DNA of 20,776 nucleotides from Chara braunii (GCA_003427395.1 BFEA01000689.1:99608-120383); one strand, 5' to 3'; positions 9,138 to 18,776 are shown, counted from the stretch's first letter. Notes: generated by a model from the letters alone, not told the origin. Numbers and translations are program-made.

Positions 9138-9720
9138 TCTAACTCCTCAAAATTTAGGAAAATTTCGGCAGCGCTTCCCGTAGGAAAAGTGGCATCGCAG
9201 AAAATATACTAGCCCAAAAGTCAAACTTTTGGATTCAAGAAGCCAAAATTTGCCTAACTCCCTGCCTTAGCAAAAATTTGGGCAACACTCCCTTCAGGGA
9301 GGAAGGCTTCCCAGATTCATACTAAGTCAGAATTGAACTTAGACATAAGTCTAAGTTCTGTCAGATAGAATCTCAACCAACTCCTTAGATTTGTAGAAAT
9401 TTCGGCAGCGCTTCCCGTAGAGAAAGTGTTAATTCAAGATTTATACAAGACCAAGTTTGAAATCTGAAAATAACTTTGATCCTTTAGTGCCCAATTTTGC
9501 CTAACTGTCTGAATTAATAAAAATTTGGGCAACACTTCCTTTAGAAAAGGAGGCTCCCTAGATTCTTACTAAGTCAAAAAAGTCATCAAGGCCGGATCCT
9601 GAAAAAGTCAAAGTTTTGACTAACTGCTTGATTTTGTAGAGATTTCGGCAGCGCTTCCCGTAGAGAAAGTGGCTTACCAAGATTTATACAAGACCAAGTA
9701 TAAATCAAAAGATCCCAGAA
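9138..9720. repeat. Array of five degenerate ~120-bp units with internal hairpins
   Basis: Each unit has (C)TAACT-C, then a short A/T segment, then AATTTSGGCARCRCTTCC. The AATTT(C/G)GG core starts at 9161, 9275, 9398, 9522 and 9641, giving spacings of 114, 123, 124 and 119. Units 1, 3 and 5 have GATTTCGGCAGCGCTTCCCG or a near match; units 2 and 4 have AATTTGGGCAACACT, so two subtypes alternate. Right after the core is a small hairpin whose stem differs by unit: TTCC-CGTA-GGAA in unit 1, CTCCC-TTCA-GGGAG in unit 2, TCCTTT-AGA-AAAGGA (approximate) in unit 4. A decayed sixth unit may lie near 9781. The family is unknown. Confidence 0.8.
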
Positions 9721-9987
9721 AATGCAGAAATTGATCTAAGTAAAAAAAAAAAACGAGCCCAGAAAGTGCGGGAATTGACTCTAACTCCTATGTCTCTAGT
9801 ACGTGGCGAACAACTACAGCAACTACCTATCAAATTAAACTTGGACTAAGTAGTGGCATCACTCAGTCACAGGCAGGCCAAACCACAAATGCAAGTACTC
9901 TCACCATCCCCAAGTGATTTTAGCAAACAATAGTTCATAGTCTCTCACTGATTTATCCCCCTTATACCCAGCTTACATAGGGCATAA
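9721..9987. other. No gene recognised between the two arrays
   Basis: It contains an A-run (about 9742-9753) and a CTAACTCC at about 9783-9790 that may be a worn copy of the preceding unit. Nothing else is assignable. Confidence 0.4.
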
Positions 9988-10656
9988 GGCTAGACCACCC
10001 AAACTTATGGAACATGTCTAGCCCAGCCATGAAGTATACACAGACAAAAGGCACAACAACTTTTCTCTTCTTTGGGCATGTGACTAGGTCATCCTAGTCA
10101 CCCTGAACTGTTTAGGTATCCAAAGTTTATATAATTGCCTGCACTTAGTCTTTTGAGGTAGCATATAGCTGAGCCGATCATCTTCAGCTCAAGATTCAGC
10201 CTGCCCCTTCGTACCACAAGTTTATTCTTAGTTAGGTATTCTCTTCAGTTGGTGACAAACTATAATCAGAGCACCCAAACTTTTGGAACCCTGTCTGACT
10301 AGCTTATTCATAAATAGTATAATAGTAGGGTATACCAAAGTTATAACCTTCTGGTTCCAGCATGTGCGAGGCGTTGGACCAAGACCACCCAAACTTATGG
10401 AACATGTTTTGGTCCTCAACCTGATTCGTTTTCTCTGAAAGCCAAGGCAAGAAGAAACTGACAAAACCCCAAAGTAAACAAGGCCGCCAGACTACCCAAA
10501 CTTATGGATTTGACTGACTCATGAAAAAGCAACCACACTTAGCCCTCACAAGTCAGAGCGACCAGACCACCCAAACTTATGGGACATGTCTGCTTCTCAA
10601 AGCAATACAAAGTAAACATAGCACTAGGCCTTCCCAAACTTATGGAACAGGCCCAG
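9988..10656. repeat. Dispersed hairpins with a shared 20-nt loop
   Basis: Six copies of the core CCCAAACTTWTGGA occur here. Copy 1 has GGCTAGAC (9988-9995) paired with GTCTAGCC (10016-10023). Copy 3 has GGACCAAGAC (10376-10385) paired with GTTTTGGTCC (10406-10415), one G-T wobble. Both enclose the identical 20-nt loop CACCCAAACTTATGGAACAT. Copy 5 (10563-10592) has CAGAC/GTCTG around a 20-nt loop with one change. Copy 2 (10266-10298) has TCAGA/TCTGA with a diverged loop. Copy 6 (10624-10656) has GGCC/GGCC plus two outer pairs. Copy 4 (about 10486-10518) keeps the core but barely pairs. Stem sequences differ while pairing is kept in five of six. No protein frame covers the set. Confidence 0.8.
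10080..10101. other. Perfect 9-bp hairpin
   Basis: GTGACTAGG (10080-10088) pairs with CCTAGTCAC (10093-10101) around the loop TCAT. It lies inside the shared-loop array but lacks the CCCAAACTTATGGA core. A weaker AGCTGA/TCAGCT stem follows at 10167-10189. Confidence 0.7.
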
Positions 10657-11080
10657 CCTTTTGTTGACCCGGTCAAACTTCATGCAATACTGTCTTTCTC
10701 CCACCCTTCCCCCAGATGCAACCCCACAATTTGCTTTCAACCAATCAAAGATGTGAAAACTTAACTTTATACATGCATTCTTTTACTTTGTTTGATTATG
10801 TCCTGAATAGAAAGCAAGATTTATAGGGACAGGCATACATACATCAATCATCTATAGGGGGGATACGCAAACATGGGTGTAGTGGGAGTATACAGACAGA
10901 AAGAAGCTACCTGATGGTTCCCTGCCTCCAGAACCTCGCCTAGGTTCCAGCAGAGCTCCCGCAATTGGTGGGAGGACTCCCCACAGAGTCTGCGGACCTA
11001 CGGGTTGCAATCCCGCCTGCCGCCTTCCTCTCGTAACCTCAGATTAAACTTAGACTGAGAAGGGTAGCGAAAGAAAAGTC
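10657..11080. other. No gene recognised
   Basis: Only small features are visible: GAACCT-CGCCT-AGGTTC (10931-10947, 6-bp stem) and CTCCC/GGGAG pairing near 10958-10976. No coding frame is convincing. Confidence 0.4.
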
Positions 11081-11800
11081 AGACTCTCAGATTCAAGAGG
11101 GGTGCGCTCAGACTCGCGGGAGAGGGCCTTGAAATCTGGATGCGCCTGAGGGCCCCGCAATGACAGCTAATAGAACGCATCAGCAGTAACCGAGTCTCAA
11201 CAAAAACGCAGAATACCAGTCCCCCTGGTGGCTTCCCAACCAGTAGCAGCAGCCCCGTAGTAAAGAAAATAAGCTGTGATATATTGCTGCCGCAGTAGCA
11301 ACATACAATACGCTTAGCAACAGTCCACAATGGGGGACCGCGCCCTACACAGCAATAGTGCCTTTCGTAGTGCCTAGCATATTAACAGCGCCCCGCCTGT
11401 GCCCTGCACAACAACCGCGCCTATTATCGTAACAACTCCCAGCTTGTGTAGCTGCAGATTGCTGATAAGCTCTTAACGCAGCGGGTCCAGTAGCAGCCTC
11501 AGACCGCTGTTCAGCAGCCGCACAGCAAGTGCTCAGGGAGTGACTTAGCAGAAAGTACAATGACTCACTCTGCGCGCAGTAATGTGCCATAATGCACAGC
11601 AGCGTACAGAAAGGCGCAACAATGGCAGCTATGCGCAGTAGGAAGGCACCACAGTAGTGACCAAACATCCAACAGTAACGCCTCAAGCTAGTACTGCAAT
11701 GTCGTCTGAGCACCACCGTAACGCAGTCGTCCTCTAAGCCTATTGCGCCCACTAGAAGCCCTCCTTTATGCCTTAAGGAGGCAACAGCGTGGCCCAACTG
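11081..11800. repeat. Low-complexity AGC/AGT-rich segment
   Basis: Short words such as CAGTAG, GCAACA, CAGCA and AGTGCC recur irregularly. On the minus strand this leaves a 150-codon frame (11797-11345) rich in Cys, Ala, Leu and Tyr with no recognisable domain. It looks like a worn trinucleotide-type repeat rather than a gene, though I did not resolve a fixed period. Confidence 0.35.
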
Positions 11801-13152
11801 GCCTCACCGTGTGCAAAGCGCACGTATTCGGTTATGCAACCCTCACCAACCACCGCCACGTGTCCAACTTACAACTGGATTCTCGCTACCTTGGTCGATA
11901 GGCTGAGCAGCATACTGGTCAAGAGGTAAGTTTCGAACAGCGAGGCTGTCCCCAAAGTACTTCTACCCATATCCATGGGCCAGGCAGCGCACCGATGAAC
12001 AGGCAAGTCTCCAACTTCGCCATGCAGTCAGGTATCGTGGCCTGACTCCCGGCTCATTTCGCATCACTACTTCTGTTTTCGAAGGAGTACCATTGGTACG
12101 GCTCGAGTATACCACACGATCCTCCTCAGTCAACCACATTCACCCACTTGATCAACTAGGAACAACTCTCTCTCTCTCTCTCTCTCTCTCATACCCCACT
12201 TCGTTGAACCCGCCCACGACCTTGGCCGGATACGGCTAACTACATGATACGTCTGAAACAACTATCCACAGTTCGACAACGCAGCACACTCATACTCAAC
12301 CGTGCACAGATTAGTCTGTCAGCCGATCACTGACTACGGGCAGGATCAGCCTGGTTGTGGGTGTGACAACAAACACAACTCCAGCCTGCGAATGCCTCCC
12401 CCGCGATTGCTAACCAAAGCGCAGGACATAAGCCCAACCTCCTCCGGGACCTCGTCAAGCACGGCCAGGTAAGCGCGCATCGCCCCTTTCCCCTCTCTCG
12501 TACTTCGCTCCGTCCTACGGAACGTCACCCCGGCATCAGGAGAGTGTATACTCCATTTGATCATAGGAATGTAGTCCGTGACAGACAGGCGTCCTAAGAA
12601 GGACCCCCGATATGAGTATGAAAATTGTTAGATGCTAACATCCGGAACGAATTTACCGCAAAAAACGTCGACTCATTCATCATCTGTTTATCGCAGGGTC
12701 CCACTTTCCGCTTCCCCAGCTCTGCTACTACCACGGACTAGGTGAGTATCTCAGATAAGCTCTCCTATCCCGCGACCAACTTCCCACCATTCTCCTCGAA
12801 GGGAGGAGCGAAATCGGATGAATCTTCCTCCTGACCACGGAAAAATACATCGCCATTCTCACGTCTCGACGAAGCTCCACCTCTCGCTTTCCTTGTATCC
12901 GGTCGGCAACCCGACCAGATTCCCACGTTCCGCAGCGCTCGCGCGAGCAAGGCAGCAGCTAGGAACTCGCAACATGACCGTGACTATGGGGAAAAAGCAA
13001 CCTCTCGCGTGAAAAAGAGAAAAAGAAGAAGAAAACGAGAAAAAGGAGAAACGAAAAAAAACGACAATGAATCTACTACTAGAAAATGAGAAGATACATC
13101 GTTGTTTTAAACTGCCCCTCTGTGCGATTCTTTCTCTAGCTACCTTCTGATT
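11801..13152. other. No gene recognised; contains (CT)n and small hairpins
   Basis: A (CT)n tract lies at 12166-12190. Perfect small hairpins occur at 12626-12640 (TGTTAG-ATG-CTAACA), 12792-12808 (CTCCTC/GAGGAG) and 12901-12916 (GGTCGG-CAAC-CCGACC). Stems of 6 bp are expected a few times by chance. A purine-rich stretch (13010-13060) follows. Open frames of 60-72 codons here show no domain. Confidence 0.4.
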
Positions 13153-13690
13153 TACTAACTTTCATCCAAAACTAACTCCATCATCCTATTCGCCCGGCCT
13201 CAAAACCCCGATTTCGCCCCCTTTCTTGCTCGATTCCATTCGGAAACGGGTGAGATACCCGTTTTTTCCTTTCTTCCTCCTGCACCCCCGCCATAGCCCG
13301 CGCGCACTGCTTTCGCTACTGATCTCTCTTCCTACTACTCCAACGCCAAAACTAACACTGCCTTCGAATTCGCCCCATCACAAAACTCCTATTCCGTGCT
13401 TTTTCCCACTCGATTCCATAAAAAATCGAGTGTTTTTTTCAATCTCTACCTCCCATCGATTTCCCCTCCGCCATTGCTCGCGCAGCCTTTTCCTTACTAA
13501 TCTCCCTCTATACTAATCTTTCCGCTATTCTAATACTTCCAACAGATTCGCCTCACGCCAAAACCCCTGTACAGCATCTTCCTATGGTTGATTCCGCCGA
13601 AAATCGGCTAGCAATCTCGATTCTCCACTCTCCCTGTCTCTACTCCCGCCATATCTCATTTCCCTCTGCCACAATCTGCACGTACCCGGC
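13153..13690. repeat. Three degenerate ~180-bp tandem units, each with a hairpin
   Basis: Units begin near 13153, 13333 and 13511, each with TACTA-, then CAAAAC, then CTCGATTCC or GTTGATTCC, then a hairpin, then CTCC-GCCAT and a C/T-rich tail. The hairpins sit at matching positions but have different stems: AAACGGGT-GAGAT-ACCCGTTT (13244-13264), CACTCGATT/AATCGAGTG (13407-13432) and GCCGA-AAA-TCGGC (13596-13608). The units are pyrimidine-rich, and a 96-codon plus-strand frame (13226-13516) appears to be a by-product of that. Family unknown. Confidence 0.6.
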
Positions 13691-13854
13691 CCACTTTCCG
13701 CTCGGGTTCATTATTTTTTCCCCTGCCCTCGTTCACACTCTCCCTCTCCCTCAGTGAGTGTATCTGGCCCAGGAGTCTCGCCAGATTCACTCCTGCCTCT
13801 CTTCTCCTCCCCCGCTGCGCTCCCCTGCTCGTGCAACACTCTTCATAGCAAACG

Positions 13855-13955
13855 AGATTAGTGCTCGTCCCCTCTATATATGCGATTCAGACTTGCGAAG
13901 GGGCCATGCTAATCTTCTCTGTATCGTTCCAATTCTAACGGATGTCCCGAAGGAC
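13855..13955 (-). pseudogene. U6 spliceosomal snRNA-like relic
   Basis: U6 snRNA pairs with U2 and U4 in the spliceosome. On the minus strand from 13955 the sequence starts GTCCTTCGGGACATCCG, continues AATTGGAACGATACAGAGAA, then GATTAGCATGGCCCC, and ends the conserved part with CGCAAG at 13892. This covers the 5' stem-loop, the ACAGAGA box and most of the core, with only a few differences from plant U6. The 5' stem is one pair shorter than the usual GTCCC/GGGAC but still pairs. After 13892 the match weakens to about 13 of 20 bases; the internal stem-loop is disturbed and there is no T-run terminator. The region upstream shows no TATA box near -30. It is therefore probably a retrocopy or decayed gene rather than an active one. 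Confidence 0.85.
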
Positions 13956-15854
13956 TGTCCCTCAATAGCAGTCCGTCCCCCCCTCGACAGTTCGTGGCTG
14001 AACTAAGCCGCTGGGCGCTACTCTAGGTCCCGGCACCAGCACCCGACCTAAAAAAATAGGAAAAAAAAGAACAGGAAGGTAGAAATAGAAATAAATAAAT
14101 AAATAATAAAAAAAATGGAAGGAAGAAAAACGGGTGAGGGAGAGGGACCGTTAGTACCTGGCCCTACCCTCACGGGCCCGCGGCTGGATTCCCCTCAGCA
14201 AAACCAAGGGGGATAGTCTCGCGGGACCCTCAACACCTCGATTTGCTCCTGCGCTCTTCTTTGCTGCTCGCTGGCCTCGATCTCCGTATCTCAGCTGTAA
14301 CAGTCCGGCACCGTAACCTATAGGGCTAAGCCCAAGCCTGGTGTTAGCCTACGCGAGATTCTATATGAATAGGTGCAGCGCCTGTCCCTGCAACCGCCTC
14401 AGCCACATGTCTACCTACACTTTGCCCACCACCACTACGCGTCCCCGTCGGCTACTCCCCACTGTGCCGGGGCCACAACACCTGCCGGACCGACTGCCAG
14501 CTATGTGCGGCTAGGCAACGACAAACCTTCTAATTCCTTGAACCACTCAACAATCAAACCCAAACCGGACATCTATGCCTGCGCCATGATCAAGGAGGGG
14601 CAAAATCACACGCGCGTCTTAAGACTGCGCGCCCACTCACGCTCTACTCTGGTCAGCCATCCCACCTATGTAATTAAACAGGCTTAGTCGCGACTCGCGC
14701 GGTACATTGGGTTTTCCAAACTTTCTTCCTGTCACTTGCAAGAACTAGGGCGGATACCCTTGTCAGGGTATACGCACCGACAGCTTACCGGACCGTATTA
14801 AGCGACGTCCCCATCGCTTCGCCAGATAAAAAAGCTACAAATCCAACCATAACTCCAAATGATGACGGGAAAGGAACTAATCCGATTAGCCGACAGACAC
14901 AGGGTAAAGGCCTTCATCAAGCCATGCCTCCACAACTATATGCTGTCAGGTTCCTAACCCGAGTCCTCATCGCCCAGACACTAGGACGCTGACAACATAA
15001 GTTCCAAAGACCCTCTCAACCGTCCTCTTCCCCCGGTCCTAGACAACCTTCGGCTTCTCGTTGGGTGTTCCTAGTCCTGGCCAAAACTAGGGACGAGGGC
15101 CCTAACCGAGACCTTTGAAGGCACTCCCGCCTCCCTTCTCAGAAAATCTCTCGCAATCAAATATACATACGTGTATACGTATACTTAATATTCACTCAAC
15201 TCTTTCTATAGTTTAGTACAGAAAGGCTAGGTCTCCATCTTGGTCCACCAAAACCTGGCTGATCGGACCAGGACTACGACCCACCACGTTGTTATTTTAG
15301 CGGCAGTACCCTCGTTGGTTACGCAATGATAGGTTTTCTACTGATAAGCATGCAATCAGGATTTCCTAGAAACCTCAACCTTCATTATCCCATGGAGTAA
15401 TTTCCCTGGGGCGGACAACTCCCCTTAAACTCTTACCCCGTAGTCCCGCAACCAGCTTGCCCCGGCTAGCAGCCATCCACTGGGGTTACGCCTTAGTGGT
15501 GCTAAACTTTTACCGTTAGCTTGGTCTTCCTTCAATAGGTCTCAGAACTAGCACAAGTGGTTAGACGGGGCGTCGCAAAACAAATCACGGGCCCACTGCG
15601 AGCTTACGGAGGAGTCTGAAGGCATTACCAGCCCTTCCATACAAGGCATGGCATCCTTCGCACAATCACAAATAAAATCACCGCTAGGTCCACAAGGCCG
15701 TGACCCCCGACTTGATCAGAGTTAGCAGCCACTCATCCTGAGACATCTCTCGCCCTGCACTCATTGCGACTTTCCTAAGCATTCCAAGCAAATGTGACCT
15801 TTTTCGTCAGACTTTATCACTCACCAGACAACTTACCATGCCATAAATCAGTTT
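13956..15854. other. No gene recognised; scattered microsatellite and hairpins
   Basis: An (AAAT)n-like tract lies at 14090-14116. ATACCCT-TGTC-AGGGTAT (14754-14771) is a perfect 7-bp hairpin. CCTAGT/ACTAGG pair near 15068-15089, and CCTGG/CCAGG near 15253-15271. A 104-codon plus-strand frame (14373-14687) has no recognisable domain. Confidence 0.4.
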
Positions 15855-16664
15855 ACCCACCTTTGAAGGTGGGTCTTCCAACAATAAAACCATCCCCTTT
15901 TCCAAAAACCCAAGGGGTTTTTATCATAGAACAACACATCCCCTCCTCCAAAAGATCCGAGAGGGTCTTATTATAGAGCAAAATATCATCGAGAGACCAT
16001 CTTATGGGTCCTCGTCCCAACTTAGGCAATCAACAACCGACATGGTGAAACACCCGAGTCTCAAAGACTCATAAATCTTCTACAAATCCTCACAACTTTT
16101 CACAGACGGACTGCACTTCCCCCCCTTATACTCCGCCCCATCTGCTGCCCGTAAGCAGATCGCAAGAGTATACCGAGGAGTAGACAGTTCCACATAACAC
16201 ACATCCATAAACATGAGATGTATCAAAAACATCTCTCACACAAGGTCATCATACATCAGGATAAATCCACAAATGTGAGAGTGAGTGTGATCGTCACATA
16301 CAAAGGGTAGTCTCAAACCTCACTCAACACAGATATACACTCAGGGATGGGATGTTCCATCCTAAAATACACCGGATAATCTCGTCTCAGGACCCACACG
16401 AAACAACTCATACCACTCGGAATACAGTACATGGTTATCTGTACAAGAAGTCCCGAAAACAACTCAGCATACTACTGTTACTTAGTGTACACACCCTATT
16501 TTACATGATCCTTGTCACAGTGGTCATCCTACGCTGTAACCCTCATTCGTACACTCAACAACATAGGTCTTTATCCGTTCAAGTAATGATGAGGCCAACA
16601 GAAAACATCTATTCCTACTGAGGTGAACCAGCCCCTACTCACTCATCTCTTCCTGGTTTCACCT
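15855..16664. repeat. Series of unrelated-sequence hairpins
   Basis: Hairpins recur every 40-80 bases over about 500 bases, with a last one near 16640: ACCCACCTT/AAGGTGGGT (15855-15874), CCCCTT/AAGGGG (about 15894-15917), CCCTC/GAGGG (about 15942-15965), CGAG/CTCG enclosing GACC/GGTC (about 15989-16013), GAGTCT-CAA-AGACTC (16056-16070), ATCTGCT/AGCAGAT (16140-16160), GAGATGT/ACATCTC (16215-16235), TGTGA-TCG-TCACA (near 16287-16299), GGATG-TTC-CATCC (near 16348-16360) and AGGTGAACCAG paired with CTGGTTTCACCT (16621-16664, 11 pairs with one bulged T). After the second and third hairpins the spacers are similar (TTATCATAGA and TTATTATAGA). No coding frame spans the series. Confidence 0.55.
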
Positions 16665-17118
16665 ATATGGCTGAGCTATCTACAGCCTAAGTTACTTTAC
16701 CGGACCATTATTATGAACCTCCTCTCTGGATCTAACCTATATACATACACACATCAAAGTATATGTCTGTCCTGACCCACATAATATGCAACTGGCCTTT
16801 ACCAATTAGTACGGGGTTAGAGTCACGCACCGGCTAGCCTGCTACTCCAATGTCCAGGTCATTATATGTACAACTAGACTTTACCAACATGAATCCACGG
16901 ATCCGGGACAGGCGACTGTCAAAAATTTCCCAACCCAGGGGTTAGGGTGGATCCCCATGATATCCTACTATACTTTCTCTACTCTATCCTCTCTTTACTC
17001 CTTACGACTTCTAGACATTTCGCCTACCCACCTCGTACTCTTAGTCACCTGACTTTCTTAGTAATCACCTCATCCAGCGCCTTCATGCCCCTTTCTTCCT
17101 TGAGCCCCATTTATGGTT
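16665..17118. other. No gene recognised; downstream flank of the gag-like gene
   Basis: If the gag-like gene on the minus strand had a pol gene, it should begin here. I see no protease, reverse transcriptase or integrase motif, and stops are frequent in all minus-strand frames. Confidence 0.45.
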
Positions 17119-18267
17119 TCACTGACTCCCATCGTGGCCCTCGGCGCCTTGCCTGTCATTCCCACGACCTCTATCGCTGCGTCCATCGTCTCCACGGCCC
17201 GTATTGCCACGCCCGCCATCTCCTTGGCCCGTATTGCTACGCCCGCCAACTCCACGACCCCTTCCAACTGCCTGCCTTTGGCTCCTCCCAACTGTCATAC
17301 TGTTCGGCGAAACTTGCTGCATCGGTGGCCACAACGGTCCGACAGGTTGGATTTGGACTGGCGGGGGCCCACGGAGCATCATGTTCATCCAATGGCCCAT
17401 ATAATTACTTTGCGCCCAGGGCATATAAGGATTATGTGCCGGCCACAAGTTCATTCCGTTACACGGCGCCCACTGTCCATATAGTGCTTGCTCGGTCGGG
17501 GGAGGCCCCCTTGGTCTTGCCTAGCCTCCCCACTCTTGCTGGGTAACCGCTATTTGCTGTGAGCTCTGCCCTTTTCCGGTATCTTGACCGCCCTAAGCGA
17601 GGTTCCTTGTCTTCCGCTGCGCTTTTGTCAACTTGAAAGCTTCGTGCTCCTCCTTTATCTCATCCGCCCTCTTGCCTTCGTCCCTTGCCTGAACACCGAC
17701 TCGACTCTTCGTGGTTCCTACTGCGTGGGGTGACTTCTGGTCATCCTCCTCTGTCCCCTTTTCACTTTGGCCCGCCAACTTACTCGGGGAATCTTCTAAA
17801 ACCTTCCTCTTGTCTTTCCTGGCCTCTCCCAGCCGTGCTAACCTCTCTTACAACACCCCTACTTGCCTTTGTAAACCACTTAACTCCGCCTGCGATGGTG
17901 CGCCCGCAACTGGTGGCACAGTGCATTCCCCACGTTGGCCTTCTATTCCATCCCCTGAGAATCGTAGCCTTAAGGAATTCTCCAACTCATCCCACGTTTT
18001 CGCCTTCTGCTTGACGGCATACACCTCCTCACTTAGTCCTTCACAAACGAACAAAGGGAACATGCACCACATTGCTTTCTTGTCCCACAGCCTCATAAGA
18101 CAAAAATTCTGAAAGTCAAGCAGAAAGCTAGACAAGTTCCTTCCTTGGAACAGATGGGCGCGGAGATCTGGGGGCATTGGCTCTTGCAGCGCTTCGTGCA
18201 GCAGCACCTTCATGAGGCACGAATTTCTCCAAAGCAGGATCTTGGCGAAGCCTCCTTCTTCCGCCAT
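17119..18267 (-). pseudogene. Retroelement Gag-like protein with Arg/Gly-rich tail, three in-frame stops
   Basis: Gag proteins package retrotransposon RNA into cytoplasmic particles. The frame opens with ATG at 18265-18267 in good context (ATCATGG). Residues 1-110 resemble the capsid part of Ty3/Gypsy-type Gag: FQGRNLSSFLLDFQNF, then SEEVYAVKQKAKTWDELE, NSLRLRF. A heptad-like stretch follows (ELSGLQRQVGVL, then ERLARLGEARKDKRK), then a charged Lys/Glu segment, a Pro/Met/Trp-rich segment (WPPMQQVSPNS) and a tail with many GRG, GGR and RGRG motifs. No CCHC zinc knuckle is seen; the Arg/Gly tail may bind RNA instead. The same frame is broken by TAA (17848-17850), TAG (17593-17595) and TAG (17521-17523), and ends at TGA (17119-17121), 382 codons in all. 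Protein-like composition continues across each stop. It is most likely a recently inactivated, gag-only element. Confidence 0.7.
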
Positions 18268-18548
18268 GATGCTGACAACAGCCTGATATGCAAAGCAAGC
18301 AGCAGTTTATCAGGGAGCGTCCTAGGCAGCCTCAAGGCAAACAAGGGCAAATGACTAAACTCTACTCTCATTACCTTATCTCATGTTCACGTCGAGGATT
18401 TTTTAGTCCTTACAATACTATATACAGGCAGGACTCCTCAAAGCTGATTGTAGATAACCAGTAATAGCTACTATGGCAATAGGTATAGAAACGACCATAC
18501 CCAAGTCAAAAGTAGCGCACTCTAGAAAGATAGCGAAGGCCCCTTCTA
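18268..18548. other. Upstream flank of the gag-like gene, nothing recognised
   Basis: No frame or repeat stands out. On the minus strand TTGCATATCAG sits just upstream of the gag-like ATG and could be read as a weak splice acceptor. Confidence 0.35.
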
Positions 18549-18776
18549 TCAGTCCACTACTGCTCGAAGCTCTACCCAGTCTACATTTTCCGCATTTGGG
18601 TCATGAGAAAAGGCGTATACGTCAACTATATTGGCCGTAGTCCATAGACTAGGCTTACAGGGTCTGACATCCATAGATGAGTCCAATATACAACTCAAAG
18701 TAACTCCCTCAAAACAAATGGTCTCAAGTCCTTGGCTTCCTAGATGGGTGATCCAACCCTGGAAGGGGCTCAACAC
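18549..18776 (-). CDS. Hypothetical short frame, possible exon or decayed coding
   Basis: A 75-codon minus-strand frame has a balanced protein-like composition (for example GVTLSCILDSSMDVRPC and ANIVDVYAFSHDPNAENVDW) and lies 281 bases upstream of the gag-like ATG. There is no ATG at its start; upstream the frame meets a TAG within a few codons. I recognise no family. It may be debris of the same retroelement or chance. Confidence 0.2.
   Translation of the reverse strand: MLSPFQGWITHLGSQGLETICFEGVTLSCILDSSMDVRPCKPSLWTTANIVDVYAFSHDPNAENVDWVELRAVVD

Noticed and set aside
9988-10656. CRISPR-like array of repeats and spacers
   Set aside because: The copies are unevenly spaced (about 30-280 bases), are imperfect, and sit among eukaryotic elements; there are no uniform spacers or cas genes.
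11345-11797. 150-codon minus-strand frame rich in Cys and Ala
   Set aside because: The composition reflects recurring AGC/AGT words; there is no ATG-supported domain or regular cysteine spacing.
13226-13516. 96-codon plus-strand frame
   Set aside because: It spans two of the ~180-bp repeat units and is rich in Pro, Ser, Leu and Phe because of the pyrimidine-rich strand.
16352-16621. 89-codon plus-strand frame with a hydrophobic stretch
   Set aside because: It runs through several hairpins, has no homology I recognise, and no matching gene context.
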